From contig NZ_CP036524.1 of assembly GCF_008281175.1 (NCBI RefSeq), forward strand, positions 2,666,001 to 2,730,000: a stretch of 64,000 bases of DNA, in the 5' to 3' direction. Positions 1 through 8,859 of the stretch are shown one piece after another (the first letter of the stretch is position 1; the number at the start of each line of letters is the position of its first letter). Both the position numbers and the translations under genes were made by a program. This DNA comes from [Clostridium] hylemonae DSM 15053. Lineage in GTDB: Bacteria > Bacillota > Clostridia > Lachnospirales > Lachnospiraceae. The notes beneath the pieces were generated by a model. The model did not search any database. It worked only from the letters and a program-made list of their open reading frames with translations, and was not told the DNA's origin.

Positions 1-1948
1 AACTATAATAGAGCTCGATCGCTTTTCCTGAGTCCAGGCGGTCATTAAAAGATGACGGCCGCATTTCAAATTGATACAGTACGCTTAGCATAGCTTCCTG
101 CGCCTTTACAATATCCCTCAGCCCCGATACGTTCTCTGCTTCTTTTGACATCTTAATGACGTATACATTTCCATTTTCCACTTCCTTGTTGCGGTTACAT
201 CTGCCCGCCGCCTGTACGATACTGTCCAATCCGGCAAGGGAACGGATAACACACCGAAAAGAGATATCCACCCCTGCCTCGATCAACTGAGTTGTGACGC
301 AGATGATCTTCCTGTCTGCCTCAAACAGCTTCTCCTTTATCTCGTTTAATACATCCTGCCTGTTCTGCGGGCACATATTTGTACTAAGATGGAATAACAG
401 GTAATCTGAATCCTTACATTTTTTCTTCAAATATTTGTATGTCGCTTCGGCACATTTCTTCGTGTTCACAATTGCCAATACCCGCTCTTCCTCCTGTGCC
501 CTGTCTAAAATAAACTCCCCCAGTTCTTCTGCCGAAAGGCCCAAATTCGTAAGCTTTGTTTTATCATGTATCGTCGTCCTTTGAAAGGCATCCTCATACT
601 TCTTATCAGGTTCTATCATGTTCTGCGGGCGATTTAAGCTGCACTCCATGATCCTGTCCAGAAGCGGCTGTGTTGCCGAACAGAGCACTACCGTAGACTC
701 TCCAAAGCCGGTGAGAAAGTTAACAGCCAGATTAAACAGTTTTATAGTTCTTACCGGCAGCGCCTGTATTTCATCAAAAATAATCACACTGTTACAGATA
801 TTATTCATCCGGCGTATATTTTTTGACGATGAAGAAAACAGGGTGTTCAGAAACTGGACTGCCGTTGTGACAATGATCGGACTGCTCCAATTTTCCGCCA
901 GCAATTCCTTCCTCCGCTGCTCCTCTTCCCCCTCGTAGAAAATATTACTGTGATGCTCCAGCACGATCTCCGGATTTCCCGTCGCTTTTCTTATCTCTTC
1001 TGCATTCTGCTCCAAAATACTCGTATATGGCGCAACGTAGATAATATGCTTTTTATGATGTACCCGTGCATGATTCAAAGCAAATCCGAGGGAACTTAAC
1101 GTCTTACCCGAACCTGTCGGAACCGTCAGCCGATATAACGTCCCGTCCGTTTTCCCCTGAAGCAGACACTGTCTTAAAATCTCTGTTCTCATCCCACTCA
1201 GTTTGGAATCTTTTGAAAACCGGCTCATATAAACGTCAAAATACCTTTTGCACTCATCCCATATACGGTTTCTGCCATGATTCTTCTGTATCCGCTCCTC
1301 GATCTTCTTATTCTCCATAAAGCAGGCGGTATCTGACCAGTCCGCGTCTATCAGTAAGGACAGCAATATCCGTTCATACATCCCGACAAAAAAATTCTTC
1401 TGCAGACTGCGCTCACCTTGCGTCAAAGATTGTGCATACTTATGTAAGGCAGTTAATATCTCTCCAATCTTTTTTCTGCTTTCATAAAACTTATTTTCCA
1501 ATTCTTGTTTATCGTGAAATTGATAAAATCTTTCCGAAACACACTGAACATTTTCTCTTTGTCTCAATCGCTCATCTATTAATATCTTTCCGTTTCCAGA
1601 CAAGGCATCGGAAAGACCATGATGACAGTAAACAGGGAATTCCATCATCTGTGTCTCCATGGTTCCAGCCGCAAACTGTTCCAGCAGACAGCCGCCCGCG
1701 GTTGAATGATTCACTTCACCCCGGTGCGTCTTTTTGCCTTCGATATTCTTTTCTATATATTGTTGAAAAGCATCCAGATATTTGCCGGCGTCATGGTACG
1801 TTCCAATCAATCCGGCAATTGGAGATAATATTTCTATAGAACTGTTTTGTTCTGCCAAGAAAGCAACATTAGAATTATGTTCTAAAACAGACTGGACTGT
1901 AATTTGTCCGTTCTCTTCGCGGAAATGTGCAATATAAGGATCTTCCAT
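1..1948 (-). CDS. cas3: CRISPR-associated helicase/nuclease Cas3, 5' part, cut by window edge
   Basis: This frame is open from an ATG at 1948 to the left edge, about 649 residues, with no stop. The N-terminal third is an HD nuclease domain: YHDAGKY near residue 51, NHSTAGG near 76 and YCHHGLSD near 104. The helicase part follows with Walker A (VPTGSGKT), the Walker B-type box FDEIQALP, motif III CSAT, and motif VI QAAGRCNRN near the edge. This is the standard HD plus SF2 order of type I effector Cas3, which unwinds and degrades DNA marked by Cascade. The start is supported by AGAGGATGA about 6 nt upstream. Cas3 genes of this size usually lead a subtype I-C-like operon, so other cas genes and the array should lie to the left. 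The subtype is inference. The call itself is secure. Confidence 0.94.
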   Translation of the reverse strand, partial: MEDPYIAHFREENGQITVQSVLEHNSNVAFLAEQNSSIEILSPIAGLIGTYHDAGKYLDAFQQYIEKNIEGKKTHRGEVNHSTAGGCLLEQFAAGTMETQMMEFPVYCHHGLSDALSGNGKILIDERLRQRENVQCVSERFYQFHDKQELENKFYESRKKIGEILTALHKYAQSLTQGERSLQKNFFVGMYERILLSLLIDADWSDTACFMENKKIEERIQKNHGRNRIWDECKRYFDVYMSRFSKDSKLSGMRTEILRQCLLQGKTDGTLYRLTVPTGSGKTLSSLGFALNHARVHHKKHIIYVAPYTSILEQNAEEIRKATGNPEIVLEHHSNIFYEGEEEQRRKELLAENWSSPIIVTTAVQFLNTLFSSSSKNIRRMNNICNSVIIFDEIQALPVRTIKLFNLAVNFLTGFGESTVVLCSATQPLLDRIMECSLNRPQNMIEPDKKYEDAFQRTTIHDKTKLTNLGLSAEELGEFILDRAQEEERVLAIVNTKKCAEATYKYLKKKCKDSDYLLFHLSTNMCPQNRQDVLNEIKEKLFEADRKIICVTTQLIEAGVDISFRCVIRSLAGLDSIVQAAGRCNRNKEVENGNVYVIKMSKEAENVSGLRDIVKAQEAMLSVLYQFEMRPSSFNDRLDSGKAIELYYS

Positions 1949-2064
1949 ATGTTCATCCTCTTATCATTGTGTGATAAAATGCAGATGAGGAAAACCTCAT
2001 CTACATCTTTGACAATTTAGTATAATTACCTTTTTCAATCCACAAATTTTTATTTGACAATTTA
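1949..2064 (-). promoter_or_regulatory. cas3 leader with two inverted repeats and a 12-bp direct repeat
   Basis: Upstream of cas3 lie a perfect palindrome TTATCA-N5-TGATAA (1961-1977), a perfect hairpin AGATGAGG-AAAA-CCTCATCT (1983-2002), and the 12-mer TTTGACAATTTA repeated exactly at 2008-2019 and 2053-2064. A weak minus-strand promoter can be proposed with -10 TATACT (2019-2024). No good -35 has ideal spacing. The dyads sit between this -10 and the ribosome binding site, so they could be an operator or leader RNA structure. The rest of 2065-2161 is plain AT-rich sequence. Confidence 0.4.
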
Positions 2065-2161
2065 ATTTTATCATAAGATTAAATATATATCAACACGAAT
2101 TATTATTTTAGGTATTTATAATAAATAAAATTATAACAATTTTATAAAACACACCCTCTTT

Positions 2162-2767
2162 TTAAAGATATGGTTCAAAGATCTTCATGATAAGGAAACA
2201 ATTCACATAAGACAAAAGTGCTGCCCCTATCACACTCCAAATGCCTATCCCGGCTATGATTGTCCGATGATCTAAAAAAGTAAGAAGCACGCATGCTCCT
2301 GTCATCACCAGAACCATTACCGCATATGGAAGCCTGGAGGCAGGGATCAGTATAGCATTTTTGATCATACTGCCTGTTGTATTTTCAAACTTTGCAATTA
2401 ACGGAAATACAAATATGATTTCCATGAAATAAAAAAACACAATGATATAAAATACCATCGTTCCGATAAGGCCCGCGCCTCCCTGCATTCTGTGCAATAT
2501 CGCGGTATCTGCCAGGAGCAGCATTCCCACCGCCAGCAGCACCATCCATATAACTGTGCTCTGTCTGAAGTTCTCACGGAATGCCTTAAAGAAATCCCGG
2601 ACTATGTAGCCTTCCTCATTTCTGACGATCTTCAGCATAACCGAATACAAGGCTGTTGTGGAAGCACCTATCGTGATGATCCCAACAGAACACACTAGCC
2701 ATAATATATTTAATATCATTAAGTCAAATATACGTGTCAGTATCCTTATGATAATATTATTTCCCAA
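2162..2767 (-). CDS. YesL-like DUF624 membrane protein
   Basis: A 201-residue multispanning membrane protein of the DUF624/YesL family. The signature N-terminal run RIFDLMILNILWLVCS followed by TIGASTTALYSVMLKIVRNEEG is clear. About five hydrophobic segments follow. YesL-type genes habitually sit in carbohydrate ABC-transporter operons of Firmicutes, but their biochemical role is unknown. The open frame extends up to 2860 into frlB. I place the start at TTG 2767 because AGAGGTG lies 6 nt before it and homology begins there. It is the last gene of the frl operon, 74 nt downstream of frlB. The family is confident, the function is not. Confidence 0.82.
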   Translation of the reverse strand: MGNNIIIRILTRIFDLMILNILWLVCSVGIITIGASTTALYSVMLKIVRNEEGYIVRDFFKAFRENFRQSTVIWMVLLAVGMLLLADTAILHRMQGGAGLIGTMVFYIIVFFYFMEIIFVFPLIAKFENTTGSMIKNAILIPASRLPYAVMVLVMTGACVLLTFLDHRTIIAGIGIWSVIGAALLSYVNCFLIMKIFEPYL

Positions 2768-2841
2768 TATAAGCACCTCTGCCTGCAGGCCGGGGAACGT
2801 ACAATATGAGTACGCCCCCGTCCTTGCTTTCATTGTAATAT

Positions 2842-3822
2842 TTAATACTGTACTTTCCACATATACCGGCGTGTCAGGTAATCGATCTTAGTGGCGGCGG
2901 AAAGTTTCTTCATATATGTATTGTTCAATATAGGGGAGAATAACATATGGTTGAAATACTCTGCAACAGAATCTTTGAATCTGTTGATCCCTAATTCTTT
3001 TGCGTCCAGAATATATATCTTGTCCCCGCCATATTCTCTTAAAAACTTAACCGCCCTTTCGTCTGCCTTTCTCGTCCTGCCCTCCGATACAAGCAGAAAG
3101 AATGACTCATTCTTGTCAAGTACCTCAAAAGGCCCGTGGAAGAATTCACAGCAGTTTATCGTTGGCGACTGGATCTGCAGCATCTCCATGATATTACAGA
3201 TGGAAAAGATATATCCTGCCGCATACGCCGGCCCGCTGGCCATTACACTGATCGTATGCTCCTCTTTATTTTGCTCCGCCCACTTTTCCGCCAGCGGCAT
3301 ACAGTATGCTTTTGCGTCATTATACACCTTATCAAGGATATCATATGCCGCCATGGCATCTTTATAATGTTCATATCCTTCTGTTACATCCACGATATCC
3401 ATTGCAATGCGCATCCCCAGCGCGGCGTTCGTCTTACTCTGGTCCGATTCGTCGAACATGATGCTGTCATATTTTACATTATAATCACAAGTCTCCGTCA
3501 GCAGCGACTCCTGCACATACAGACCGATGGTCGCGGCACCAAGTTCCTTTGCCACTTTGGCTGCTACACATGTCTCCGGTGTCCCTCTCATCGATGTTAC
3601 AACTGCTATCGTATTTTCTCCGACGAACTTCGGCGGGGCATATACGAACTCGTTGCTCGTAAACATCTGGGAACGGATGCCTTTTGCTTCCCGGTCCATA
3701 AAATACTGCGCCGGATAATTTCCTCCGTTTGAACCGCCTGCTGCCAGCCAGACTACATTTTTGATCCCTCCGCATGCTTCTCTGTCTTTTACAATTGTTT
3801 CAATAATCTTTCTGATCTCCAT
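2842..3822 (-). CDS. frlB: Fructoselysine-6-phosphate deglycase (SIS domain)
   Basis: 326 residues with two SIS sugar-isomerase domains. The stretches VWLAAGGSNGGNYPAQYF, TSNEFVYAPPKFVGENTI and EFFHGPFEVLDK match the FrlB family rather than GlmS or AgaS. FrlB cleaves fructoselysine 6-phosphate to glucose 6-phosphate and lysine in the cytoplasm. The assignment is strengthened by a FrlD-like kinase, a FrlC-like epimerase and a GntR/UTRA regulator in the same operon. It starts 11 nt after frlC on the same strand. Other Amadori compounds (for example fructose-asparagine) could be the real substrate, because FraB-type deglycases are relatives. The frame shows no defect. Confidence 0.85.
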   Translation of the reverse strand: MEIRKIIETIVKDREACGGIKNVVWLAAGGSNGGNYPAQYFMDREAKGIRSQMFTSNEFVYAPPKFVGENTIAVVTSMRGTPETCVAAKVAKELGAATIGLYVQESLLTETCDYNVKYDSIMFDESDQSKTNAALGMRIAMDIVDVTEGYEHYKDAMAAYDILDKVYNDAKAYCMPLAEKWAEQNKEEHTISVMASGPAYAAGYIFSICNIMEMLQIQSPTINCCEFFHGPFEVLDKNESFFLLVSEGRTRKADERAVKFLREYGGDKIYILDAKELGINRFKDSVAEYFNHMLFSPILNNTYMKKLSAATKIDYLTRRYMWKVQY

Positions 3823-3833
3823 AACTTATCTCC

Positions 3834-4679
3834 TCAACAGTTATTTATATATTCTTTTAGTCTTTTAAAGGATGTCTCCATAGCCTCGTGAGGCGTGCGT
3901 ATATATTTATCATTCAGTATCTCCAGGCTCAGCGGGCCCTTGTACGCGGCATCGTCCAGCTTCTTGAGCATATGCTGTATATCAAGCCGGCCTTCTCCTA
4001 AGACAAGATGACCGTTCGGAATTCCATCTGCCACATGGACATGGGCTAATTGTCCCTCCAGGTCTTCTACCGCCTGTTCCATTGTCTCCCCTGAAAAGCC
4101 CAGTGTTGCCGTATCTATCATACCTTTGACAGCAGAGGAGCCAGTTTCATGAATCATCCGGACAACATCCTTAGAATTATGTGTCGTCGTGTATTCTCTT
4201 GGCGAGGTTTCCAGCACGAGCTTCACGCCACAGCTTTCTGCCAGATCACCCAGTATACCAAGCGATTCTGCGGATCTTCTCCATGCACAGGACTCCTCCT
4301 CGTCAAGCGTCCCGTAACCTGCCAGAGTAACTACAAATTCCGCCCCCATCTCAGCCCCGTACCGGATCGATTTTTTAAATATATCCAGGCTTCTCTTCCT
4401 CGCGTTCACATCCAGAGCTGCAATATTGACAGGATACATGCATTGTTCCGGAGTAAAGCAGACGACATTCAGTCCGGCGTCCGCCAGCTTCTTTGTGATC
4501 CGCTTTACATCCCAATAGCTCACATCATCCAGATGAAAATGAGGATAGCACGCATAGAACTCGATCGGTCCGGCCCCCATCCTCTGCAGAGACTTCAACG
4601 AATAATCCAATGAATATTTATAATAAGGATAATTAGATGTCAATATCTGTGACTCTTTCAAATGCTTCACTTCTGTCAC
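3834..4679 (-). CDS. frlC: Fructoselysine 3-epimerase-like TIM-barrel protein
   Basis: 281 residues, a sugar phosphate isomerase/epimerase (xylose isomerase-like TIM barrel). FTPEQCMYPVNIAALD, LDIFKKSIRYGAEMGAEF and the C-terminal HVHVADGIPNGHLVLGEGR follow E. coli FrlC closely in layout. Expected metal ligands of the fold are present as E in LVLETSP, D in MIDTAT, H in HVHVAD and E in SLEILND. FrlC interconverts fructoselysine and its C-3 epimer psicoselysine, which widens the substrate range of the pathway. It starts directly at the end of the permease gene, so it is translationally coupled. Substrate is inferred from context. Confidence 0.8.
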   Translation of the reverse strand: MTEVKHLKESQILTSNYPYYKYSLDYSLKSLQRMGAGPIEFYACYPHFHLDDVSYWDVKRITKKLADAGLNVVCFTPEQCMYPVNIAALDVNARKRSLDIFKKSIRYGAEMGAEFVVTLAGYGTLDEEESCAWRRSAESLGILGDLAESCGVKLVLETSPREYTTTHNSKDVVRMIHETGSSAVKGMIDTATLGFSGETMEQAVEDLEGQLAHVHVADGIPNGHLVLGEGRLDIQHMLKKLDDAAYKGPLSLEILNDKYIRTPHEAMETSFKRLKEYINNC

Positions 4680-5501
4680 CTATCCTTTCACACTTCCCGC
4701 CGTTAACCCCCGCACAAACTGCTTTTGCAGCAGTAAAAAGGCTATCACTAACGGCAGCGAAGCTATTACCATACTTGCGACCACCAGAGTCCAGTTCGTC
4801 GTCGTCATACCCTGAAAGTTCATAAGTCCCACCGGAACTGTCTTTTTCGCCGTGCTCTGCAGCATTATATTCGCGAACATCAGCTCGTTCCACACGGCCC
4901 GGAAGCTTACGATAGCGCAGGACGCAATGATCGGCTTACTGAGCGGCGCAATGATCTTGCAGAAAATCTGCCATGTGGTGGCCCCATCCATGTATGCAGA
5001 CTCATCCAGACTGTAGCTGATACTTTTATAAAATGTCATGATCAAAAATGTTGCAAATGGGATCCTAAACGCTGCGTCGATCAGTATCAGACTTGTTCTC
5101 GTATCATAAAGCCCTGCGATCTTGACCATCTTAAACAGCGAGATAACTGAAGACTGGGGCGCCAGCATCAATCCTCCCAGAATAATATATATCCACAGCT
5201 TCTTTGCCTTAAAGTTGAGGCGTGCCAGCGGATATGCCGCCAGACAACTGACGAACGTAGACAGTACCGTAGCTGCCACCGTAATGATCACGCTGTTTGA
5301 CAGGTAAATGCCGATCCCCTGTTTCCACGCATCCACGTAGTTCTCCCACATCCACTGCCCGGGCAGAGAAAATGGGGACAGGAACAACTCCTGGTTCGTT
5401 TTAAAACCTGTGACGATCATCCAGACAAGAGGGAGTATGATAATGATCGCAAATAGGACGAAAAATATATATGCCGCCGCATGTGTAACTGTTTTTTTCA
5501 T
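4680..5501 (-). CDS. frlM: Sugar ABC transporter permease, MalG type
   Basis: 273 residues with six predicted transmembrane segments. The EAA loop is ESAYMDGATTWQIFCKIIAPLSKP, which contacts the ATPase. The MalG/LacG-type C-terminus is GLTAGSVKG. Together with the upstream MalF-type permease and the lipoprotein it forms a CUT1 importer, by position the FrlM subunit of the Bacillus-type fructoselysine system. The operon encodes no ATPase, so a shared MsmK-like ATPase elsewhere in the genome probably energises the importer, as is usual for CUT1 systems in Firmicutes. It overlaps nothing and abuts frlC. Confidence 0.83.
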   Translation of the reverse strand: MKKTVTHAAAYIFFVLFAIIIILPLVWMIVTGFKTNQELFLSPFSLPGQWMWENYVDAWKQGIGIYLSNSVIITVAATVLSTFVSCLAAYPLARLNFKAKKLWIYIILGGLMLAPQSSVISLFKMVKIAGLYDTRTSLILIDAAFRIPFATFLIMTFYKSISYSLDESAYMDGATTWQIFCKIIAPLSKPIIASCAIVSFRAVWNELMFANIMLQSTAKKTVPVGLMNFQGMTTTNWTLVVASMVIASLPLVIAFLLLQKQFVRGLTAGSVKG

Positions 5502-5512
5502 GATTCTTCCTC

Positions 5513-6394
5513 CTACTGCTGGTCGTCCAGACGATATCCTCTCATCTGAGCCAATCCTATGATAAATGTTACAATAAAGATAAAAAACGCGAGCGCCGAT
5601 GCATACCCCATCTGGTCATTTCTAAATCCTGCCTTATATAAATATGTCGCCAAGGTTTCTGACGCATATCCCGGACCGCCGTTGGTCGTAACGAACACCT
5701 CATCATATTCCCTGATAGATCCTGTCACTGTAATGATCGTATTGATCAGTATTGTATCCTTTATCTCCGGAACAGTAATATAGAAGAACTTCTTTACTGC
5801 ATTTGCTCCGTCAATATCTGCCGCTTCATACAACTCTGCCGGTATATTCTGTATCGCCACGATAAACAGGATCACCGTGTAACCCACATACTGCCACTGG
5901 GACATTGCCGCAATGGCAAAGGTGGCGCTCCCCGCATTTCCCAGCAGGTCGATCTTGGACGCATCGATGCCGATCCATTCAAGAAGTGGATTTATAACCC
6001 CGATAGAGGGGCTTGCGATCATCTTAAATGCGATCCCCACAACCGTCACCATCAAAAGGGATGGGACGAAATATATGGACCGGAAGAAATTCTGCGTCTT
6101 TCTCATGAATTTACACTCCAGCACATTGGCAATAATGAGCGCTATACCGATCTGGAATATGACCGACATCACCGTAAAGATCAAATTGTTCTTAAGAGCC
6201 ACATAAAATACTTCATCTTTAAACATCTTGATGTAATTCGCAAGCCCGACAAAATCATGCCTCGTACTCATAGCGCCCCAGCTGAAAAAGCTCTCATACA
6301 GGTTAATGAATATCGGGAGATACAGGATCACGATCACCATGAGAAGCGCCGGAAAAAGATATAGACCTATAGTCTTCTGGTTCTTTTTTCTCAC
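5513..6394 (-). CDS. frlN: Sugar ABC transporter permease, MalF type
   Basis: 293 residues. It has a hydrophobic N-terminal helix after RKKNQKTIGLYLFPALL, six transmembrane segments and the EAA motif ELYEAADIDGANAVKKFFYITVPE. The open frame begins at 6442, but the better start is GTG 6394 with GGAGG 8 nt upstream. That leaves a 56-nt gap after frlO which holds a GC-rich hairpin (6424-6440). It pairs with the MalG-type subunit downstream to form the membrane channel of the Amadori-product importer. Substrate is inferred from the operon. Confidence 0.83.
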   Translation of the reverse strand: MRKKNQKTIGLYLFPALLMVIVILYLPIFINLYESFFSWGAMSTRHDFVGLANYIKMFKDEVFYVALKNNLIFTVMSVIFQIGIALIIANVLECKFMRKTQNFFRSIYFVPSLLMVTVVGIAFKMIASPSIGVINPLLEWIGIDASKIDLLGNAGSATFAIAAMSQWQYVGYTVILFIVAIQNIPAELYEAADIDGANAVKKFFYITVPEIKDTILINTIITVTGSIREYDEVFVTTNGGPGYASETLATYLYKAGFRNDQMGYASALAFFIFIVTFIIGLAQMRGYRLDDQQ

Positions 6395-6423
6395 GACATT
6401 ATCCTCCTCTTCTGATAAGGGGC

Positions 6424-6440
6424 GGGGTGAAAAACACCCC
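6424..6440 (-). other. Intercistronic hairpin between frlO and frlN
   Basis: A perfect stem GGGGTG-AAAAA-CACCCC lies between the frlO stop and the proposed frlN start. There is no T-run after it on the minus strand, so it is not a canonical terminator. Stem-loops after binding-protein genes commonly stabilise the upstream mRNA and give more binding protein than permease. That role here is inference. Confidence 0.5.
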
Positions 6441-6450
6441 ATCCTCCTTG

Positions 6451-7746
6451 CTATTTACTGGAATCTGCAGCATCCTTTGCCGCCTTTTGCACGTCCTTTA
6501 CAATGTCCTGTGCAGACTTGCCGTCCAGGCCCTCCTGCAGACTTGCCATATATGTATTTGCCACATTTCCGTCCACACATTGATCCAGCCACTCGGCGAT
6601 CGCGGTATAATCTTCTGCCGTCTCATATGCTGCCGCGATCACAGGATCTGAATTTTCTGCTGTGATACCTCCGATCAGCGCATTCGGAAGTCCGGTTTCT
6701 TTCGTCTGCTTCAGCGCCTGTTCCTTGGATGTCATAAACTTCAGAAACTCAACAGCCTCATCGGGATGCTTGCAGTCTGCCGAGACCGCGTAGTTCTCAG
6801 ATCCGCCCGTCACGATCGTAGATGCTTCATCACCTGCCGCATCAGTCGGAATTGGAATCTTAAAATATCCATAGCCGTCATCGCCCATAGCGTCCGTATA
6901 GAAAGAAAACTGGCTTGTCGCGTCAAGGATCATTCCATACATTCCTGCCGCAAATTCTTCACGCACCTGATAATAATCTTTGGAGTTGACATTCGTTCCA
7001 AGATACCCATTATCATTCAGATCGAGAAAAGTCTGTACGGATTTGACATAGCCAGGATCTGTAAATTCTCCGGATGAAGGATTGTAGTCGTCTGTCCTCG
7101 TCCCGGCATCTACGTAGCTGGCATTAAACTGGCCCACATACCACATGGTATACCATTTGTCAGAGTTGCCAAATGCGATCGGAGTGATATCTTTTCCCTT
7201 TAATGTGTCGCATACATTAATAAATTCATCCCATGTTTCCGGTACTTCCAGATTATTATCCGCAAACACTTTCTTATTATAAAGCATGTACAGCACAGAG
7301 CTTCTATATGGAACCGCATAGTTTTTATCTTCGTATACACTGCTGCTTAAAAATGACGGAAGAAAACTGTCTCTCCACTTGGGATCTTCCTCCATATACG
7401 GCGTCAGGTCTAAAGTCCTTCCCGCGCGTGAAAAACGGTTCAGACATTCTCCGCCCCAGGCAAAGAAGATATCCGGCAGATCTCCTCCTGCCGCCAGCAC
7501 GCTTAACTTCTCTTTAATTGCCTGATCGCTGATATTCTCATATTCAATGTCAACATCCGGGTGGGCCTCTTCAAAATCAGCGACTGCCTGTTCAAAATAT
7601 CCCTTATATTCATCTTCCGGATGCTTGTCCAGGAACGTCAGCTTGATCTTACCGTCCCCTGCATCTTTGTCTTTACCGCCGCACCCGGCGATCAGGGAAA
7701 CTGTCACAGCCATCATCATAACTACTGCTAAAATCCTTCTCTTCAT
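6451..7746 (-). CDS. frlO: Solute-binding lipoprotein of the Amadori-product importer
   Basis: 431 residues. The signal peptide ends in the lipobox LIAGC, so the mature protein should be lipid-anchored outside the membrane. The rest is a family 1 extracellular solute-binding protein (CUT1 type), with the FADNNLEVPETWDEF and MTSKEQALK regions typical of maltose/oligosaccharide-like binders. It is the first structural subunit after the kinase gene and precedes both permeases, matching the frlO-frlN-frlM order of Bacillus subtilis. The ligand, probably fructoselysine or related glycated amino acids, is inferred from the operon. Confidence 0.85.
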   Translation of the reverse strand: MKRRILAVVMMMAVTVSLIAGCGGKDKDAGDGKIKLTFLDKHPEDEYKGYFEQAVADFEEAHPDVDIEYENISDQAIKEKLSVLAAGGDLPDIFFAWGGECLNRFSRAGRTLDLTPYMEEDPKWRDSFLPSFLSSSVYEDKNYAVPYRSSVLYMLYNKKVFADNNLEVPETWDEFINVCDTLKGKDITPIAFGNSDKWYTMWYVGQFNASYVDAGTRTDDYNPSSGEFTDPGYVKSVQTFLDLNDNGYLGTNVNSKDYYQVREEFAAGMYGMILDATSQFSFYTDAMGDDGYGYFKIPIPTDAAGDEASTIVTGGSENYAVSADCKHPDEAVEFLKFMTSKEQALKQTKETGLPNALIGGITAENSDPVIAAAYETAEDYTAIAEWLDQCVDGNVANTYMASLQEGLDGKSAQDIVKDVQKAAKDAADSSK

Positions 7747-7775
7747 CTTCTTTTTCTTCCTTTCCTTTTAACCTG

Positions 7776-8663
7776 TTAAAGATTAATGATTTTCGACAGA
7801 TCATTCGGGTCGACGTCATAACCCACACCTAATGAACCGTCTTTTACTACCACTGCAGCGGCAAATTCTGCCGCTTTTTTTAATGAAGCAGTTATCTTAT
7901 CCTCAGCAGTGAAAGACTCGTCAGCCTCTGCCGATAAATAATTCGTCAAAAACGCACTAATATAAGAATCTCCTGCGCCCATAGTATCCTTAGCCTTGAC
8001 CCTAAACACCTCCTGCGTATAGAATCTGGATCCATCACAGGCAATGGCAGGCTCCCCTCCTCTTGTCCCTACCGCGATGCGGACGCCAAGCCGGACACAT
8101 GCTGCTAATATATTTTTTGTTTCTTCTTCACTCATATGACTGCATGAGAAAAACGCGAATTTTATATATGGAGAAATACTGTCTATATCTTCCGCTGTAA
8201 AATTATCATAAAAGTCGTAACAGATCGGTACGCCTGCTCCTGCCAGCTTTTTCATTCTGGACTTATCTACCCTGGCTCCCCAGCTGATGCAGGCAATATC
8301 GTAAGTCTTGATATATGTGATCTCTTCCTCCGTAAAGGTAAAGGGATACAGGTCTGTCACCCCTTTCTTATTCCAGTCGAGAAATACGCGGTCACCGTCC
8401 TTCAGATCTACGAGCGCATATCCGCTGGATCCTTTTTCATGGTGGGAATGACTCGTATCGATACCGGCATCCAGCAAGGTCTGCTCCAGTATACTACCGG
8501 CCATATCATCTGCAAATACACCCATGAAACCGGCGTCTGCTCCCAGAAGACCAGCATTATAGGCAATATTGTATTCATTTCCGCCCGGATACATCCTTCT
8601 CTGATGGCAGTAGATATCCATCGTCGCGATTCCGATTCCCAATATTCTTGGTTTATCTCCCAT
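7776..8663 (-). CDS. frlD: Fructoselysine 6-kinase (PfkB family)
   Basis: 295 residues of the PfkB/ribokinase family. Signature 1 is seen as GGNEYNIAYNAGLLGADAG, and the anion-hole signature 2 as DTMGAGDSYISAFL with the catalytic Asp. The segments SHSHHEKGSSGYALVDLKDGDRV and PYIKFAFFSCSHMSEEE follow E. coli FrlD in position. It phosphorylates the imported Amadori product at C-6 before FrlB cleavage. It is the first gene of the operon, with AGGAG before the ATG and a strong promoter 44 bp upstream of the start. Confidence 0.86.
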   Translation of the reverse strand: MGDKPRILGIGIATMDIYCHQRRMYPGGNEYNIAYNAGLLGADAGFMGVFADDMAGSILEQTLLDAGIDTSHSHHEKGSSGYALVDLKDGDRVFLDWNKKGVTDLYPFTFTEEEITYIKTYDIACISWGARVDKSRMKKLAGAGVPICYDFYDNFTAEDIDSISPYIKFAFFSCSHMSEEETKNILAACVRLGVRIAVGTRGGEPAIACDGSRFYTQEVFRVKAKDTMGAGDSYISAFLTNYLSAEADESFTAEDKITASLKKAAEFAAAVVVKDGSLGVGYDVDPNDLSKIINL

Positions 8664-8706
8664 ATCGTCTCCTCATATTTAATATGTATTAAGTCGTCTT
8701 ATTAAT

Positions 8707-8776
8707 ACTATAATTATAACATAGCGTTTTGTCAATATAATTATTACATCAAAATCTTTTTTTGTGCAATAATTAT
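8707..8776 (-). promoter_or_regulatory. frl operon promoter with three ATAATTAT boxes
   Basis: On the minus strand -35 TTGACA (8730-8735) and -10 TATAGT (8707-8712) are separated by exactly 17 bp. The self-complementary octamer ATAATTAT occurs three times, at 8710-8717 (over the -10), 8737-8744 (just upstream of the -35) and 8769-8776. This placement suits repression by the adjacent GntR-type FrlR. Operator identity is inference, while the promoter match is strong. Confidence 0.7.
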
Positions 8777-8796
8777 AATTTCACGCTCCTTTTTCA

Positions 8797-8831
8797 GAAA
8801 AAAAATAGGCCTTCCTTATGGAAAACCTATA
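8797..8831 (-). terminator. Rho-independent terminator after frlR
   Basis: The minus strand shows an 11-bp stem (8805-8815 with 8820-8830, two G-U pairs) with loop ATAA, followed by about eight T residues. It lies 29 nt beyond the frlR stop and separates the regulator transcript from the operon promoter. Confidence 0.85.
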
Positions 8832-8859
8832 AAATCATTTTTGCTTGTATCAACTTATA

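Noticed and set aside
618-1839. Plus-strand open frames opposite cas3
   Set aside because: They lack ribosome sites and family motifs and lie antisense to a frame with unmistakable Cas3 motifs.
2842-2860. DUF624 gene starting inside frlB at 2860
   Set aside because: No ribosome site there. TTG 2767 has AGAGGTG at 6 nt and coincides with the start of family similarity.
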